Assembly (NCBI GenBank): GCA_030035585.1
Contig: CM057462.1
Span: 144,176,734 to 144,240,733, forward strand
Origin: Dugong dugon
Taxonomy: Eukaryota; Chordata; Mammalia; Sirenia; Dugongidae
DNA: 64,000 nucleotides
Reading direction: 5' to 3'
Part shown: positions 1 to 12,169 of the stretch, piece by piece
Layout of the letters: every line of letters begins with the position of its first letter
Numbering within the stretch: position 1 is the stretch's first letter
Position numbers and translations under genes: made by a program
The notes under the pieces: generated by a model
The model's database searches: none
Told to the model about the DNA's origin: nothing
What the model saw: only the letters and a program-made list of their open reading frames with translations

Positions 1-2198
1 TTATTGGTCTAATTGTAAGGATTTTTGTTTCTTTTATGTTGAGGTGCAATCCATACTGAAGGCTGTAGTCTTAGATCTTCACCAGTGGGTGCTTCGAGTC
101 CTCTTTGCTTTTAAGCTAGGTTGTTTCATCTGCATATCACAGGTTGTTAATGAGTCTTCCTCCAAGCCTGATGGCACATTGTTCTTCTTCCTACAGTCCA
201 GCTTCTCAGATTATTCACTCAGCATACAGATTGAATAAATTTGGCTAAAGGATACAAACCTGACACATACCTATTCTGATTTTAAAACACAGAGTATCCC
301 CTTGTTCTGTTCGAAGGACTGCCTCTTGCTCTAAGTAGTTTCTTCATGAGCACAATGAAGTATTCTGGAATTCCAATTCTTCACAATGTTATCCATAATT
401 TGTTATGACCCACACAGTCAAGTACCTTTGCACAGTCAATAAAACAAAAGTATACATCTTTCTGGTATTCTCTGCTTTCAGCCAAGGTCCATCTGACATC
501 AGCAATGATATCCCTCATTCCTCATCCTCTTCTGAATCCAGCTTGAACTTCTGGCAGTTCCTTGTTGATGATCTGCAACAGCTTTTGAATGACCCTCAGC
601 AAAATTTTACTGGTGTGTGATATTAATCACATGATTTGATAATTTACGCATTCTTCTGGATCACCTTTCTTTAGAACGGGCACAAATATGGACGGGTTCC
701 AGTCGGTTAGTCAGGAAGTTGTCTTCCAAATTTCTTGGCATAGATGAGTGAGTACTTCTAGAGCTACATTTATTTGTTGAAACATTTCAACTGATATTCT
801 GTCAATTCACATAGCCTTCTTTGTCACCAGTGCCTTCAGTGAAGCTTGGATTTCCTTCAGTACCATTGGTTCCTGATTATATGCTACCTCCTGAAATGGC
901 TGAACATCGGCCAATTCTTTTTGGTTCAGTGACTGTTTGTATTCCTACCATTGTCTTTTGTTGCTTCCTTTGTTGTTCTATATTTTGTCCATAGAATCCT
1001 TCAATATTGCAACTCGAGGCTTGAATTTTTTCCTCAATCCATTCTGCCTGAGAATTGCTGAGCGTGTTCTTCCCTGTTAGTTTTTTTTTTATCTCAGGGA
1101 CTCTTCCCATTTCGTTATAATACTTTATCATCTCGAGTTGCCCTTTGAAATCTTCTGTTCAGCTCCCTTACTTCATCATCTTTTCCTTTTGCTTTAGTTG
1201 CTCTACATTCAAGAGCAAGTTTCAGAGTCTCTTCTGGCATCCGTTTTGGTCTTTTCTTTCTTTCCTGTCTTTTTAATGACTTTTTTGTTTTCTTCATTTA
1301 TGATGTCCTTGCTGTCACCCCACAACTCATGTGGTCTTTGGTTATCAGTGTTCATTGCGTCAAGTCTAGAGATGGTCTCTAAATTCAGGTATGATAAACT
1401 CAAGGTCATATTTTGGCTCTCTTGGACTTTATTCAGCTTCAACTTGAACTGGTATGTGAATGATTGATGGTCTGTTCCATAGTTGGCCCCTAGTTTCGTT
1501 CTGAGTAATAATATTGAACTTCTTCATTGTCTACTTTCACAGATGTAGTTGATTTGATTCCTGTGTATTCCACCCAGCAAGGTCCATGTGTATAGTCACT
1601 GTTTATACTGTTGAAAAAGCTATTTGCATTGAATAAATCATTGGTATTGCTAAATTCTATCATGAGATCTTTGGTGGTGTTTCTATCTCCAAGGTCACAT
1701 TTTCCAGCTACCGATTCTTCTTCTTTGTTTCCAACATTTGCATTTCAATCACCAGTAATTATCAATACATCTTAATTGCATATGTGATCAAGTTCAGACT
1801 GCAGAAGTTGGTAGAAATCTTCAATTTCTTCACCTTTGGCCTTAATGGTTGGTGGGTAAATTTGAATAATAGTCCTTTTAACTAATCTTCCTTGTAGGCC
1901 TATGGATATTATCCTATCACTGACAGCATTATATTTCAGGATAGATCTTGGAATGTTCTTTTTGATGATGAATGTGATGTCATTCCTCTTCAATTTGTTC
2001 TTCCTGGCATAGTAGAAAATACGGTGTCTGATTCAAAATGGCCAATACCAGTCCATTTCGGCTTACTATTGTCTGAGATATTGATCTTAATGTGTTCCTT
2101 CATTTTCTGATGACTTCCAATTTTCCTAGATTCATACTTTGTACATTCCACATTCTGATTACTAATGGATGTTTGCAGTTGTTTCTTCTCATTTTGAG
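1..2198 (-). pseudogene. RTE endonuclease-reverse transcriptase reading frame, degraded
   Basis: Remains of the single long RTE protein, which nicks DNA and copies the element RNA at the nick. Readable pieces include an endonuclease N-terminal stretch (about 1772-2202, with 'SKPKWTGIGHFESD' followed by 'IIQIYPPT'). Around 125-136 is the reverse transcriptase catalytic motif, here YADE rather than YADD, so the second catalytic aspartate is lost (gat to gaa). Many frame changes and stops separate the pieces, and the frame continues beyond the left edge. It is a dead copy. Confidence 0.8.
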
Positions 2199-2555
2199 TC
2201 ATGCCACATCAGCAAATGAAGCTCCTTATAACTCTACTGCATTCACATTATTAAGTTTGACCCTACTTTGAGGAAGCAGCTCTTCCCAGTCATATTTTTA
2301 GTGACTTCCAACCTGAGTAACTCATCTTCTGGCACTATATTGGTCAATGTTCTGCTGCTATTCATAAGGTTTTCACTGGCTGATTTTTTTGAGAAGTATA
2401 TCACCAGGTCTTTATTCCTGGTTTGTCTTAGTCTGGATGCTCCACTGAAACCTGTCCACCATGAGTGACCCTTCTGGTATTTGAAATTTCGGTGGCATAG
2501 ATTCTAATACCACTATAACATGCAAGCCACCATAGTATGACAACCTGACAGATGA
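1..2555 (-). mobile_element. RTE-clade LINE (RTE1 type), 3' part cut by window edge
   Basis: Non-LTR retrotransposon of the RTE clade, read on the minus strand. From right to left it carries the 5' leader, an apurinic-type endonuclease region, a linker and a reverse transcriptase region that runs off position 1. It matches the RTE copies at 23692-26857 and 30085-33828 along its whole length. The 5' end lies near 2555, where the 'acaacctgacagatg' border motif shared with the other copies stops. No TSD can be checked because the 3' end is outside the window. Seen: homology to the other copies. Known: RTE1-type elements are abundant in afrotherian genomes. Confidence 0.9.
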
Positions 2556-2585
2556 GTGCTTAACACTGAGCCATCCGGATTCCTT

Positions 2586-4198
2586 CATTAGCCATTATAG
2601 AGATGCAAATAAAAAGTAAAATGAGTTACCAACTTACCTCAGCTAAAATGGCACTGTTAAAAAAATATGGATAAGAAAAAATGTTGGCAAGGATGTGGGA
2701 AGATTGGAATCCTCTTACAATGATGGTGGGACTGGGTTTTCCATACCACTATGGAGAACTGTATGGCACTTTCTCATAAAACTAGAAATAGAATTACTCT
2801 ATGATCCAGCAATCCCACTCCTAGGTATATATTCTAGAGACCTAAAAATCATGACATGAACAGACATTTGCACACCTATTTGCACACCTATTTTCATTGC
2901 TGCTTTATTCACAACAGCAAATAAATGGAAACAATTGAAGTGACCATCAATGGATGAACGTAAGCAAATTTTGGTACATACATACAATGGAATACCATGC
3001 AAACATAAAGAGTAATGATGAGTTCGTGAAACATATTATAATACAGATGGACCTGGGGGGCATAATGCTGAGTGAAATAAGTCAAACATATAAGGACAGA
3101 TATTGCGTGATCCCTCTTTTATAAGAAGACAAGAATAGACATATTCTCGTTCATTGGTAGTTACCAAGGAAAGGAGGGGAGAGGGGAAAATACACTTTAG
3201 ATCATAGACACTTGTCATCTTTGGTGATGGGAAAAGTGACACCAAATGTTGATGTAGTGAGCACAGCACAGCCGAAGTAAAAATGAGTGTTTGAGCACAT
3301 ATGGATAAGTATATGCATATTGGGATGCAGGTGGGTACAGGTGTTCACATGGGTAAGAACAGAAAGAAGCATCTATTGGTAAGTGTTAATACAAATATGT
3401 GGGTATAGGCACATATATTCGTTGAAGACACAAATATGGATACTCTTCTGACATAACCAGAAAACTTCCAAGATTGGTTTTCTGTGTGTTAAAGCATAGC
3501 ATAGTTCATAAACATCATGATCTGCATCCTACTGAAGTAAGTAGCCTCTGGGGTCTTAAAAGCTTGTGGGAAGCATTTAAGATACATCTACTGGTCTCTA
3601 CTCACCAGGAGCAAACAATAAGAAGGTAACCAAAAGCTCAGAGAAGAAACAAATCTACACGAGCCACAACCTCGTCTCCTCTGAGACCAGAAGAACTAGA
3701 TGGTGCTCAGTTCCCATCACTGATCGTTCTGCCCAGTTTCACAACAGATGGTCCCAGATAGAATGGGAGAAAAATGTGGAACAGAACTCAAATTCTTAAA
3801 AACAAACAAACTGGAACAGTAGAGAACCGAGGACTCCCTGAGACTATCTAGAACATAGAACAAAACCTATCCCCTGAGATCATCTTTTAGCAAAATAGTA
3901 GAGAGGCAAATAAAATAAAGGACAATACCCATAAGTTCGGTGCTCTACTTAAAAATCAATGTATGAGACCAAAAGGTCAACAATTACTCAAAAGCAAAGA
4001 TGAAAAGATAAAGGGGAGGGAAAATAGAGTGCTGGAAATGGAAAAAAGAGAACACAATTAAATAGAATGTTGACACATTGTCATACATATAACTAGTGCC
4101 ACTGAATAATTTGTGCAGAAATTGTCAAGTGGGAACCTAACTTGCTGTGAAACTTTCACTAAAAACTCAATAAAATATTATTATAAAAAAAAAAAAAA
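2586..4198 (+). mobile_element. L1 3' end (5'-truncated): ORF2 C-terminus and 3' UTR
   Basis: The left part encodes the degraded C-terminus of L1 ORF2, with the typical 'gatccagcaatcccactcc' and 'acaatggaataccatg' stretches. It ends at an ORF2 stop near 3073-3075 in 'gctgagtga'. About 1.1 kb of 3' UTR follows, including the 'gaagaactagatggtgct' segment also seen in L1 A near 12700 and in the fragment at 57405. A poly-A run closes it at about 4186-4198. The element is truncated within ORF2 at its 5' end. It abuts the RTE border and small SINE-like remnants on both sides. Confidence 0.9.
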
Positions 4199-4202
4199 GA
4201 AT

Positions 4203-4262
4203 TCCCTATAGAGCACAGTTCTACTCTGACACACATGGCTTCACCATGAGTCACAATCTACT
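4203..4262 (+). repeat. AfroSINE 3' fragment
   Basis: About 60 bp resembling the AfroSINE tail: 'gcacagttctactctgac', then 'atgagtcacaatctact', in the order seen in the complete copies at 59427 and 59898. It has no head and starts directly after the L1 poly-A. It is a short, diverged remnant. Confidence 0.55.
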
Positions 4263-4524
4263 TGTTTTTTACTGTGTGCTAGAAAATCTACTGTACACTT
4301 TACATTTATTATCTCATTTAATCTTCTAAAATAATTCTATGGACTTCTCACCATGAAGTAACCATACAAACACTGTCTCTGTATACAACAATAAAACTGC
4401 ACAAGGTTTATGAGGTGACTGTTTTTAGGCAAGGCAATACAGCAGGGCAAGACTGCAGTCTCTGAAAAAAGGGAAATTCAGGAGTTGACCCCATGAACTC
4501 CTAGCTCCGATCGTAGGCTACAAG
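4263..4524. other. Unassigned intergenic DNA
   Basis: About 260 bp with no reading frame or repeat I can name. It contains 'atttattatctcatttaat', a phrase common in old mammalian interspersed DNA, but not enough to assign a family. Confidence 0.5.
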
Positions 4525-4905
4525 TCTCTGTCCCTTGCTTAGCCTCTGACATAGTAGTTTTCTAGCTCCTTCTTGCCTTTTCTCTTTTGCATATGCTCTT
4601 GTCTCTGCCTGGAAGTTTTTTCCCTTTTGTTCCTTGAGTAGATGGTTTATTCTCATTCTTCATGCTTTTGCTTAAATGTCACCACCACAGAAGTTTTCTC
4701 TGATACTTCTGCCATATTTTTCTCTCTCAATGCCATAGTCTTCTGTCTAGGCCTAGCGCTTAGTAAGGTTTGTAATCATGTATTTATTTGCTCACTTATA
4801 CATCGTCTGCCTCTCTTGCAGGACCAAGAACTCTATACTCAGTGCCTAGCACAGAACAGGCACATAGTAGTTCCTCAATAAATAACTGTTGAATGAATGA
4901 TGGCT
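4525..4905 (+). mobile_element. L2 LINE 3' end (ancient)
   Basis: Old mammalian L2 tail in plus orientation. Diagnostic phrases appear in the right order: 'ctctgcctggaagtttttt', 'gcttaaatgtcaccacc', 'agtgcctagcacagaacagg', 'cacatagtagttcctcaata' and the terminal 'gttgaatgaatga'. The last is the short L2 3' repeat. Known: L2 spread before placental mammals diverged, so this is one of the oldest layers here. Confidence 0.85.
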
Positions 4906-4957
4906 GGACTAATTAGATTAGCCCCTTCCCTTCCTAGAGATGGTGGGCAATGAACAT

Positions 4958-5405
4958 GTTGTGAGTTGATTTATGCTCCCCAAAAAAAGATATGTTGCAG
5001 TTTTAACCTCTGGTACTTGTGAACTGACATTTAGAAATAGAGTCTTGGGGATGTAATCAAGTTAAGATGAAGTCATTCTGGATAAGGGGGGGCCCTAATC
5101 CAATGATTGGTGTCTTTATAAAATTTGGACATAGGACACACAGAGAGGAAAACACCATCTGAAGATAGAGTCACACAGTGAGAAGATGGACATGTGAAGA
5201 CAGAGGCAGGGATTGGAGCTATTCTGCCAAAAGCCAAGGAATACCTATAAGAGGCAAGGAAAGATTATTCCCTAGGGCTTCAGAAGGTGCATGGTCCTGT
5301 CAACACTTTGATTTTGGACTTCTTGCCTCCAGACCTGCAAGAGAACAATTTTTTGTTTTTTAAGTTTGTGGTGCTTTGTTACAGCAACCACATGAGACTA
5401 ATACA
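4958..5405 (+). mobile_element. Solo LTR, MaLR-like (MLT1/MST type)
   Basis: LTR of a nonautonomous ERVL-related retrotransposon. It starts 'tgttgtgagttga', has the central 'ggccctaatccaatgattgg' and 'gacatgtgaagacagaggc' phrases typical of MLT1/MST LTRs, and ends 'catgagactaataca'. No internal genes are present. I could not find a convincing 5-bp flanking duplication. Subfamily not determined. Confidence 0.7.
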
Positions 5406-5418
5406 GGGAATTGGAGAG

Positions 5419-5802
5419 TGTTATGGATTACTTCATGTGCCCCCCAAATACGTGTTGGAATCCTAACCCTATACCTGTGGATGTAACCCATTTGGGAATA
5501 GGTTTTTCTTTGTTATGTTACTGAGGCCATATTTGTATACAGTGTGTCCTAAACCTGATCACATCTGAGTGATATAAAGAACAGCATAGGCACAGAGACA
5601 AGCAAGCACTAATAAGGGAAATATAGATGCCACATGGAGATGGCCAAGGAACAGAGGAATGCCAGGCTAGAGAAGTTGAGACAAGGATCTTCTCTGAAAG
5701 CCAACAGAGAGAGAGAGAGCATTCCCCTAGAGCTGGTGCCCTAAATTAAGGCTTCTAGCCTCCTAAACTGTGTTAAAATAAATTTCTGTTCATTAAAGCC
5801 AA
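5419..5802 (+). mobile_element. LTR fragment, ERVL-like, ending at its poly-A site
   Basis: Starts 'tgttatggattac' and ends abruptly at 'ttcattaaagcc', followed by an A-rich tract. The last 100 bp match the same part of the LTR at 42713-43244: 'agagctg...ccct', then the 'aataaatttct' poly-A signal, then 'ttaaagcc'. It therefore belongs to the same or a sister family. The missing 40 bp after 'aaagcc' are the post-poly-A-site end of the LTR. Confidence 0.6.
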
Positions 5803-5841
5803 AAAAGAAAAAAAATCCTATGATAAAAAATTATAATGATT

Positions 5842-7273
5842 GAATCAGGGCCAAGATGGTGGAGTAGTCAGACATCTTCTTATGTCCCTCTTACAACAAA
5901 GACCAGAAAAAACAAGTGAATTGACTGTATATGAATATCTAGGAGCACTGAACAAGGCAAAGTTGAGGAATCGGACTGAGTGACGGAGGGAGAGAGAGAC
6001 GGTTTGGAAGCAGCGGGGAGTTGCCTGTCCTGACCTGGCAAGAGCCGCAGCCCTTCACCCCAGATCGGTTCAGGGTGCGCATGAGGCAGGCATACAGCTC
6101 TGCTCACTTGCTTGAGAGACACTTTCCAATCGAAACAGATCTGGCAGCAGAGACTCTACTTGGACACTCCAAACCAGTGAAAAGAAGCACCCAAGTGGCT
6201 AAAGATAAGTACTTGCGTGTGGCCTGTCATGGGGATTTAAAAAAAAAACTCATTTGGGAAATACCTCTCTCCCTTTTACCTCCTCCCTCCCCACTCTGCA
6301 CCAGGTCCAGCCGGCTTCAGCAATCTGTGAGTCCCCTGGGCCGGAAGTAGATCCCATAAGGTGCCCTGACCCATTCTCCTGGCCTTGGAGAGGAAACAAA
6401 TTAACAAACAGGCAAAAAATAAGGTACCAGCTCTCCTAAGCCAGGAACTCAGAGTTCGCACAGTTCCTTTGCCTAGGCACAGGCATAAGAAGTCTGCAGA
6501 CTTTGAGTAGCTTCCACCCCTGTATAGACTTGTGTTGACCCATCTCAACAGTGTAAGCCCTCACTACCACAGTACAATAAGGTAAATACCTGAAGTCTAA
6601 CTTCAACTGTTTCAGCTGTGAAGTGGCAGGTTTTTGATGCTTGACACAGCTCTGCCCTTTAAACAGGCGCCATATGGGTCTGAATCAGGGGCTTGAGGAC
6701 TGGTTGCTCCACCCACACCACTTATCCACCTGCTACAAGGCTACAAGAATAAGTGGTGCCTCCCAGTCCTGGCAACCAACGGAGTAGGGTGCTCAAAGTC
6801 CAGCTGCAAAACTCACCTACCTACTCACTCTAGGGAACAGGGACACTCTTTCCTATCAGACACTCAGGGGTAGCTGTCAGCTCCCTGCCTTGCTCTGTGT
6901 GACCTCCTACTGCAGCCAGATACTTGTGCCTACACCAATCACCCATGCCTCTCTAAGACTGTAGGTGACAGTCTCCACCACACACTTGGTGACCAACTGC
7001 CTGGACACCTGAGCTGAATACATACAGGAAAATTTAATGGACTCCTAGGCATACATACTTAGTTACAGACCTAACTACCTGGTGACAGTAAGTTAGAGCT
7101 TCAAAGGAACCAATAATCAAATTAGCACGCACGAGCAGCCTATTTGGGCATATCAAAACAAAATGAAATAAGAAGCTAGGACACACTAAACAATTATAAA
7201 ATAAAATTATAATAACTTATTGATGGCTTGAAGATAACAGTCAATATCAAATCACATAAAAAGGCAATCCGTG
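5842..7273 (+). promoter_or_regulatory. L1 A 5' UTR / internal promoter region
   Basis: About 1.4 kb, more GC-rich than its surroundings, starting 'agggccaagatggtgg', a YY1-like 'caagatgg' motif close to the transcription start. That placement is known in other L1 promoters. No open frame of note. It shows no visible similarity to the 5' UTRs of L1 B and C, which start 'ggtgctctaggtagaagcac' when read on their own strand. Confidence 0.7.
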
Positions 7274-8240
7274 ATGGCTTCAGCAAGCTCCCAAAATAAT
7301 CAATAAATTTTCTGGAGGAAGAGAATTTCTTGGAATTACCAAAGGTAGAATCCAAAAGATTAATATACAGAACTCTTCAAGAAATTAGAAAAGAAATTCT
7401 TCAACATGTAGAACAAACCAACGAACATACAGACAAAGCAGTAGCAGAACTTAAAAAAGTTATTTAAGAACATAATGACAAATTTAAAAGGCTGCAAGAA
7501 TCCATAGAGAGACAACAATCAGAAATCCAGAAAATTAACAATAAAATTTCAGAAGTAGAAAACTCAACAGAAAGTCAGAGGAAGAGAATTAAGACAGTAG
7601 AAGTCAGAATTAGTGACATCGAAGATAAAGCACTTGACACCAACTTATTTGAGGAAAAATCAGATAAAAGAATTTAAAAAAATGAAGAAATTCTAAGAGT
7701 TATGTGGGACTCTATTAAGATAAATAACCTACGAGTGATTGGAGTACCATAACAGGGGAGATAACAGAAAATACAGAGAGAATTGTTGAAGATTTGTTGA
7801 CAGAAAATTTCCCTGATATTATGAAAGATATCTATATATATATCTATCTAAGATGCTTATCAAACCCCACATAAGGTAGATCACCAAAAAAAGTCACCAA
7901 GACATATTATAATCAAACTTGCCAAAACCAAAGATAAAGAGAGAATTTTAAGAGCAGCTAGGGATAAAAGAAAAGTCATCTATGAAGGAGAGTCAATACA
8001 AATAAGCTTGGACTACTAAGCAGAAACCATGCAGGCAAGAAGTCAATGGGATGACATATATAAAGCCTTGAATGAAAAAAATTGCCAGCCAAGAATTATA
8101 TATCCAGAAAAACTGTCTCTGAAATACGATGGTGAAATTACGGCATTTCCAGAAAAACAGAAGTTTAGGGAATTTGCAAAAATCAAACCAAAATTATAAA
8201 AAATACTAAAGGGAGTCCTCTGGTTAGAAAATCAATAACA
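7274..8240 (+). pseudogene. L1 A ORF1 (RNA-binding chaperone), broken
   Basis: ORF1 makes the trimeric RNA chaperone that packages L1 RNA in the cytoplasm. Here the coiled-coil part is lysine/glutamate rich (about 7380-7680). The central RNA-recognition region follows, and the C-terminal domain is recognisable at about 8025-8210 through 'cagccaagaattatatatcc'. It is aligned with L1 B and C ORF1 by order and phrases. Stops occur throughout, for example a taa early in the frame after the assumed start at 7274. A short TA/TATC expansion sits near 7830-7848 where the other copies have coding sequence. The exact start and end are approximate. Confidence 0.65.
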
Positions 8241-8688
8241 ACAGATAACGACACAAGACTAGAACACAGGGCAGAGCAACCAGATATTGACTCAGATGGG
8301 GAAATCACAAAAATACATCAAAACTAAAACACTGAAAACAAAGAAACAGAGATTTCAATATGTAAAAGATGACAACATTAAAATAAAAAAGAGGGACTTA
8401 AAAAATATAGGCCTAGATTTTTGCATATGGAGGGGAATTCAAGGCAATATCAAGAAATTAAAGACTGGTAAGACTTAGAAAAATAGGGGTAAATATTAAG
8501 GTAACCACAGAGGAAACTAACAATCCTACAAATCAAAATAAAAAACTAGAAAAATATGAAGACTCAGTGAACACAAAATCAACAGCAATAAAAAAGATGA
8601 AAAGAAAATACATCCAGAAAAATGACTCAGCACAGAAAATTAAGGGGAACAAAGAAACTGTGAACAGCACACAAAAAAAGACATCAAA

Positions 8689-11600
8689 ATGACAGCACTA
8701 AACTCATACCTATCAAAAATTATGCTGATGTAAATGGACTAAATGCACCAATAAAGAAACAGAGAGTGGCAGATTGGATTTAAAAAACACGATCTGTCTG
8801 TATGCTGCCTACAAGAGACACACCTTAGACTTAAAGACACAAACAAGCTAAAACTCAAAGGATGGGAAAAAATATATTAAGTAAACAACACTAAAAAAAG
8901 AGGGAGTGGCAATATTAACTTATGACAAAATAGACTTTAAAGTAAAATCCACTACAAAGGATAAAGGACACTGTATAATGATCAAAGGGTCAATACACCA
9001 GGAGGACATAACTATAATAAATATTTATGGATCAAACAACAGGGCTACAAAATACATAAAACAAATTCTAACAGCTCTGAATAGAGAGATAGACAACTCC
9101 ACAATAACAGCAGGAGACTTCAACATGCCACCATTGGTGAAGGACAGAACATGCATAAAGAAGCTCAACAAAGACATGGAAGAGCTAAATGCTAAAATCA
9201 ACCAACTTGATCTCATAGACATACGTAGAACACTTCACCAAACAGCAGCCAAGTATATTTTCTTTTCTAACACACATGGAACATTCTCCAGAATAGACCA
9301 CATATTAGGCCATAAAGCAAGCCTTAACAAAATCCAATGCATCAAAATCTTACAAAGCATCTTTTCTGACCATAAAGCCATAAAAGTATAAATCAACAAC
9401 AGAAAAACGCAGGAAAAAAAAATCAAACACATGGAAACTGAACAACAACTTGCTAAAAAACTACTAGGTTATAGAAGAAATTAAGGATGGAATAAAGAAT
9501 TTCATAGAATCAAATGAGAATGAAAACACATCCTACCAGAACCTTTGGGACACACCAAAGCAGTGCTCAGATGTCAGCTTATAGCAATAAGTGTAAACAT
9601 CCTAAAAGCAGAAAGGGCCATATCAAAAAAATTAACCCTACAACTGGAACAAGTAGAAAGAGAGTAGCAAAAGAAGCCCTCAGGCACAAGAAGAAAGGAA
9701 ATAATAAGAACTAGAGCAGAATTAAATGAAGTAAAGAAGAGAGAAACAGTTGAAAGAGTTAACAAGACCAAAAGCTGGTTCTTTGAAAAAAACAACAATA
9801 TTGATAAACCATTGGCCAAACTGACAAAAGAAAAGCAGGAGACGATGCAGATAACCCCTATAGAAATGTGATGGGTGATATAACAAGAGACTCAACTGAA
9901 ATTAAAACAATCGTAACAGAATACTATGCAAAACTGTACTGTAACAAATTTGAAACCAAGAGGAAATGGACATCACAAAAAGACATCACAAGAAAAGAGA
10001 ATTACAGAACAATATCCCTCACGAACATATATGCAAAAATCCTCAAAAAAATTCTAGCCAATAGAATTCAGCAACCTATCAAAGAAATAATTCATCAAGA
10101 GCAAGTCGGATTTCTACCAGGTATGCAGGGATGCTTCAACATTAGAAAACAATCAATCTAATCCATCACATAAATAGAACAAAAGACAAAAACCACATGA
10201 TCTTATCAAACGATGCAGAAAAGCATTTGACAATATCCAACACCCAGTCATGATAAAAACTCTCAATAAAATAGGAATAGAAGGGAAATTCCACAGTATA
10301 ATTAAGGGCATTTATACAAAGCCAACAGCAAATATCATCCTAAATGGGGACTTTGAAAACATTCCCCTTGAGAACGGGAACCAGACAAGGATGCCCTGTA
10401 TCACCACTCTTATTCAACACTGTGCTGGAGGTCCTAGCCAGAACAATTAGGCTAGAAAAAGAAACACAGGGCATCTGAATTGGTAGGGAAGAAGTCAAAG
10501 TATCTCTGTTTGCAGATGATATGATCTTATACACAGAAAACCCCAAAGAATCCACAAGAAAACTACTAGAACTATTGGAAGATTTCAGCAAAGTTTTAGT
10601 ATACACAAACATACAAAAATCAGTTGGATTCCTTTACACCAACAAAGAGAACCTCAAACTGGAAATCGCCAAATCAATACCAGTTACAATAGCCCCCAAG
10701 AAGATAAAATACTTATGAAGAAACCTAACCAGAGTCATGAAAGATCTATACAATGAAAACTGCAAGACACTACTTCAAGAAACCAGAAGAGACCTGCATA
10801 AATTGAAAAACATAACTTGCTTATGGATAGGTAGACTCAACATTGTGAAAATGTCATTTCTACCCAAAGCAATCTACAGATACAATGCAATCCCGATCCA
10901 AATTCCACCAGCATTTTTTAATGAGATGGAGAAAAAAATCACCAACTTCATACAGAAAGGGAAGAGGCCCCGAGTAAATAAAGCATTACTCAAGAAGAAG
11001 AACAAAGTGGGAGGCCTTACACCACCTGATTTTAGAACCTTTTATACCACCATAGTAGAAAAACAGCATGGTACTAGTACAACAACAGAAGCATAGAACA
11101 ATGGAACAGAATTGAGAATACAGATGTAAATTCATCCACCTATGAGCAGCTAATATTAGACAAAGGCCCAAAGTCCATTAATCGGGGAAAAGACAGTCTC
11201 TTTAATAAATGGTGCTGGCATAACTGGATATCCATCTGCAAAAAACTGAAACAAGAACCATACCTCACACCGTGTACAAAAACTAACTCCAAATGGATCA
11301 AAGACTTAAATACAAAATCGAAAACTATAAAGATCATGGAATAAAAAATATGGACAATGCTAGGAGCCCTAATACATGGCTTAAACAGAATAGAAACCAT
11401 AAGTAACAATGCACAAGCACCAGAATAGAAAGTAGATAACTGGGAGCTCCTAAAAATCAAACACTTATGCTCCTCAAAAGACTTCACCAAAAGAGTAAAA
11501 AGACAACCTACTGACTGGGAAAAACAACATATCCGATCATTGTCTAATCTGTAAAATCTACAATGCACTACAAAACCTCAACAAGACAAAGACAAATAAC

Positions 11601-12169
11601 CCAATTAAAAAATGGGCAAAGGATATGAACAGGCACTTTATCGAAGAACACATTCAGGTGGCTAACAGACACATGAAGAAATTCTTAAACGATCATTAGC
11701 CATTAGAGAAACGCAGAACAAAACTGCAATGATATACCATCTCATCCCAATAAGTCTAGTGTTAATCCAAAAAACACGAAATAATAAAACTTGGAGAGGT
11801 TGTGGAGAGACTGGAACACTTATACAGTGTTGGTGGGAATGTAAAATGGTACAACCACTTTGGAAATCGATTTGGTGCTTCCTTACAAAGCTAGAAATAG
11901 CAGTACCATACGATCCAGCTATCCTTCTCCTTGGAATATATTCTAGGGAAACAAGAGCCATCACACGAATAGATATATGCACACCCATGTTCATCACAGC
12001 ACTGTTCACAATAGCAAAAAGATGGAAACAATCTAGGTGCCCATCAACAGACGAATGGATAAACAAATCTTGGTATATCCACACAATGGAATACCAGGCA
12101 ACAATAAATAGCAAAGATGAAGCTGTGAAACATAACATGGAGGAAGCTGGAACTCATTATTCTGAGTGA
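8689..12169 (+). pseudogene. L1 A ORF2 (endonuclease and reverse transcriptase), broken
   Basis: ORF2 nicks target DNA and reverse-transcribes L1 RNA. The start at 8689 (atgacagc) matches the ORF2 starts of L1 B and C; the stop at 12167-12169 follows 'cattattctgag'. The endonuclease is readable at 8906-9391 with GDFN, SRIDH and SDH catalytic motifs. The RT catalytic FADD is intact at 10509-10520. A C-terminal stretch is open at 11729-12169. These pieces lie in different frames and the region is about 320 bp shorter than in L1 C, so there are frameshifts and deletions. Dead, but relatively well preserved. Confidence 0.85.

Noticed and set aside
4958..5405. Promoter and first exon of a host gene
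   Set aside because: The sequence follows MaLR LTR order from TG start to the terminal 'ctaataca'. No coding exon follows.
8906..12169. Reverse transcriptase as a retron, diversity-generating or defence system
   Set aside because: The endonuclease, RT, poly-A tail and TSD context is that of mammalian L1 and RTE elements. The host DNA is clearly mammalian.
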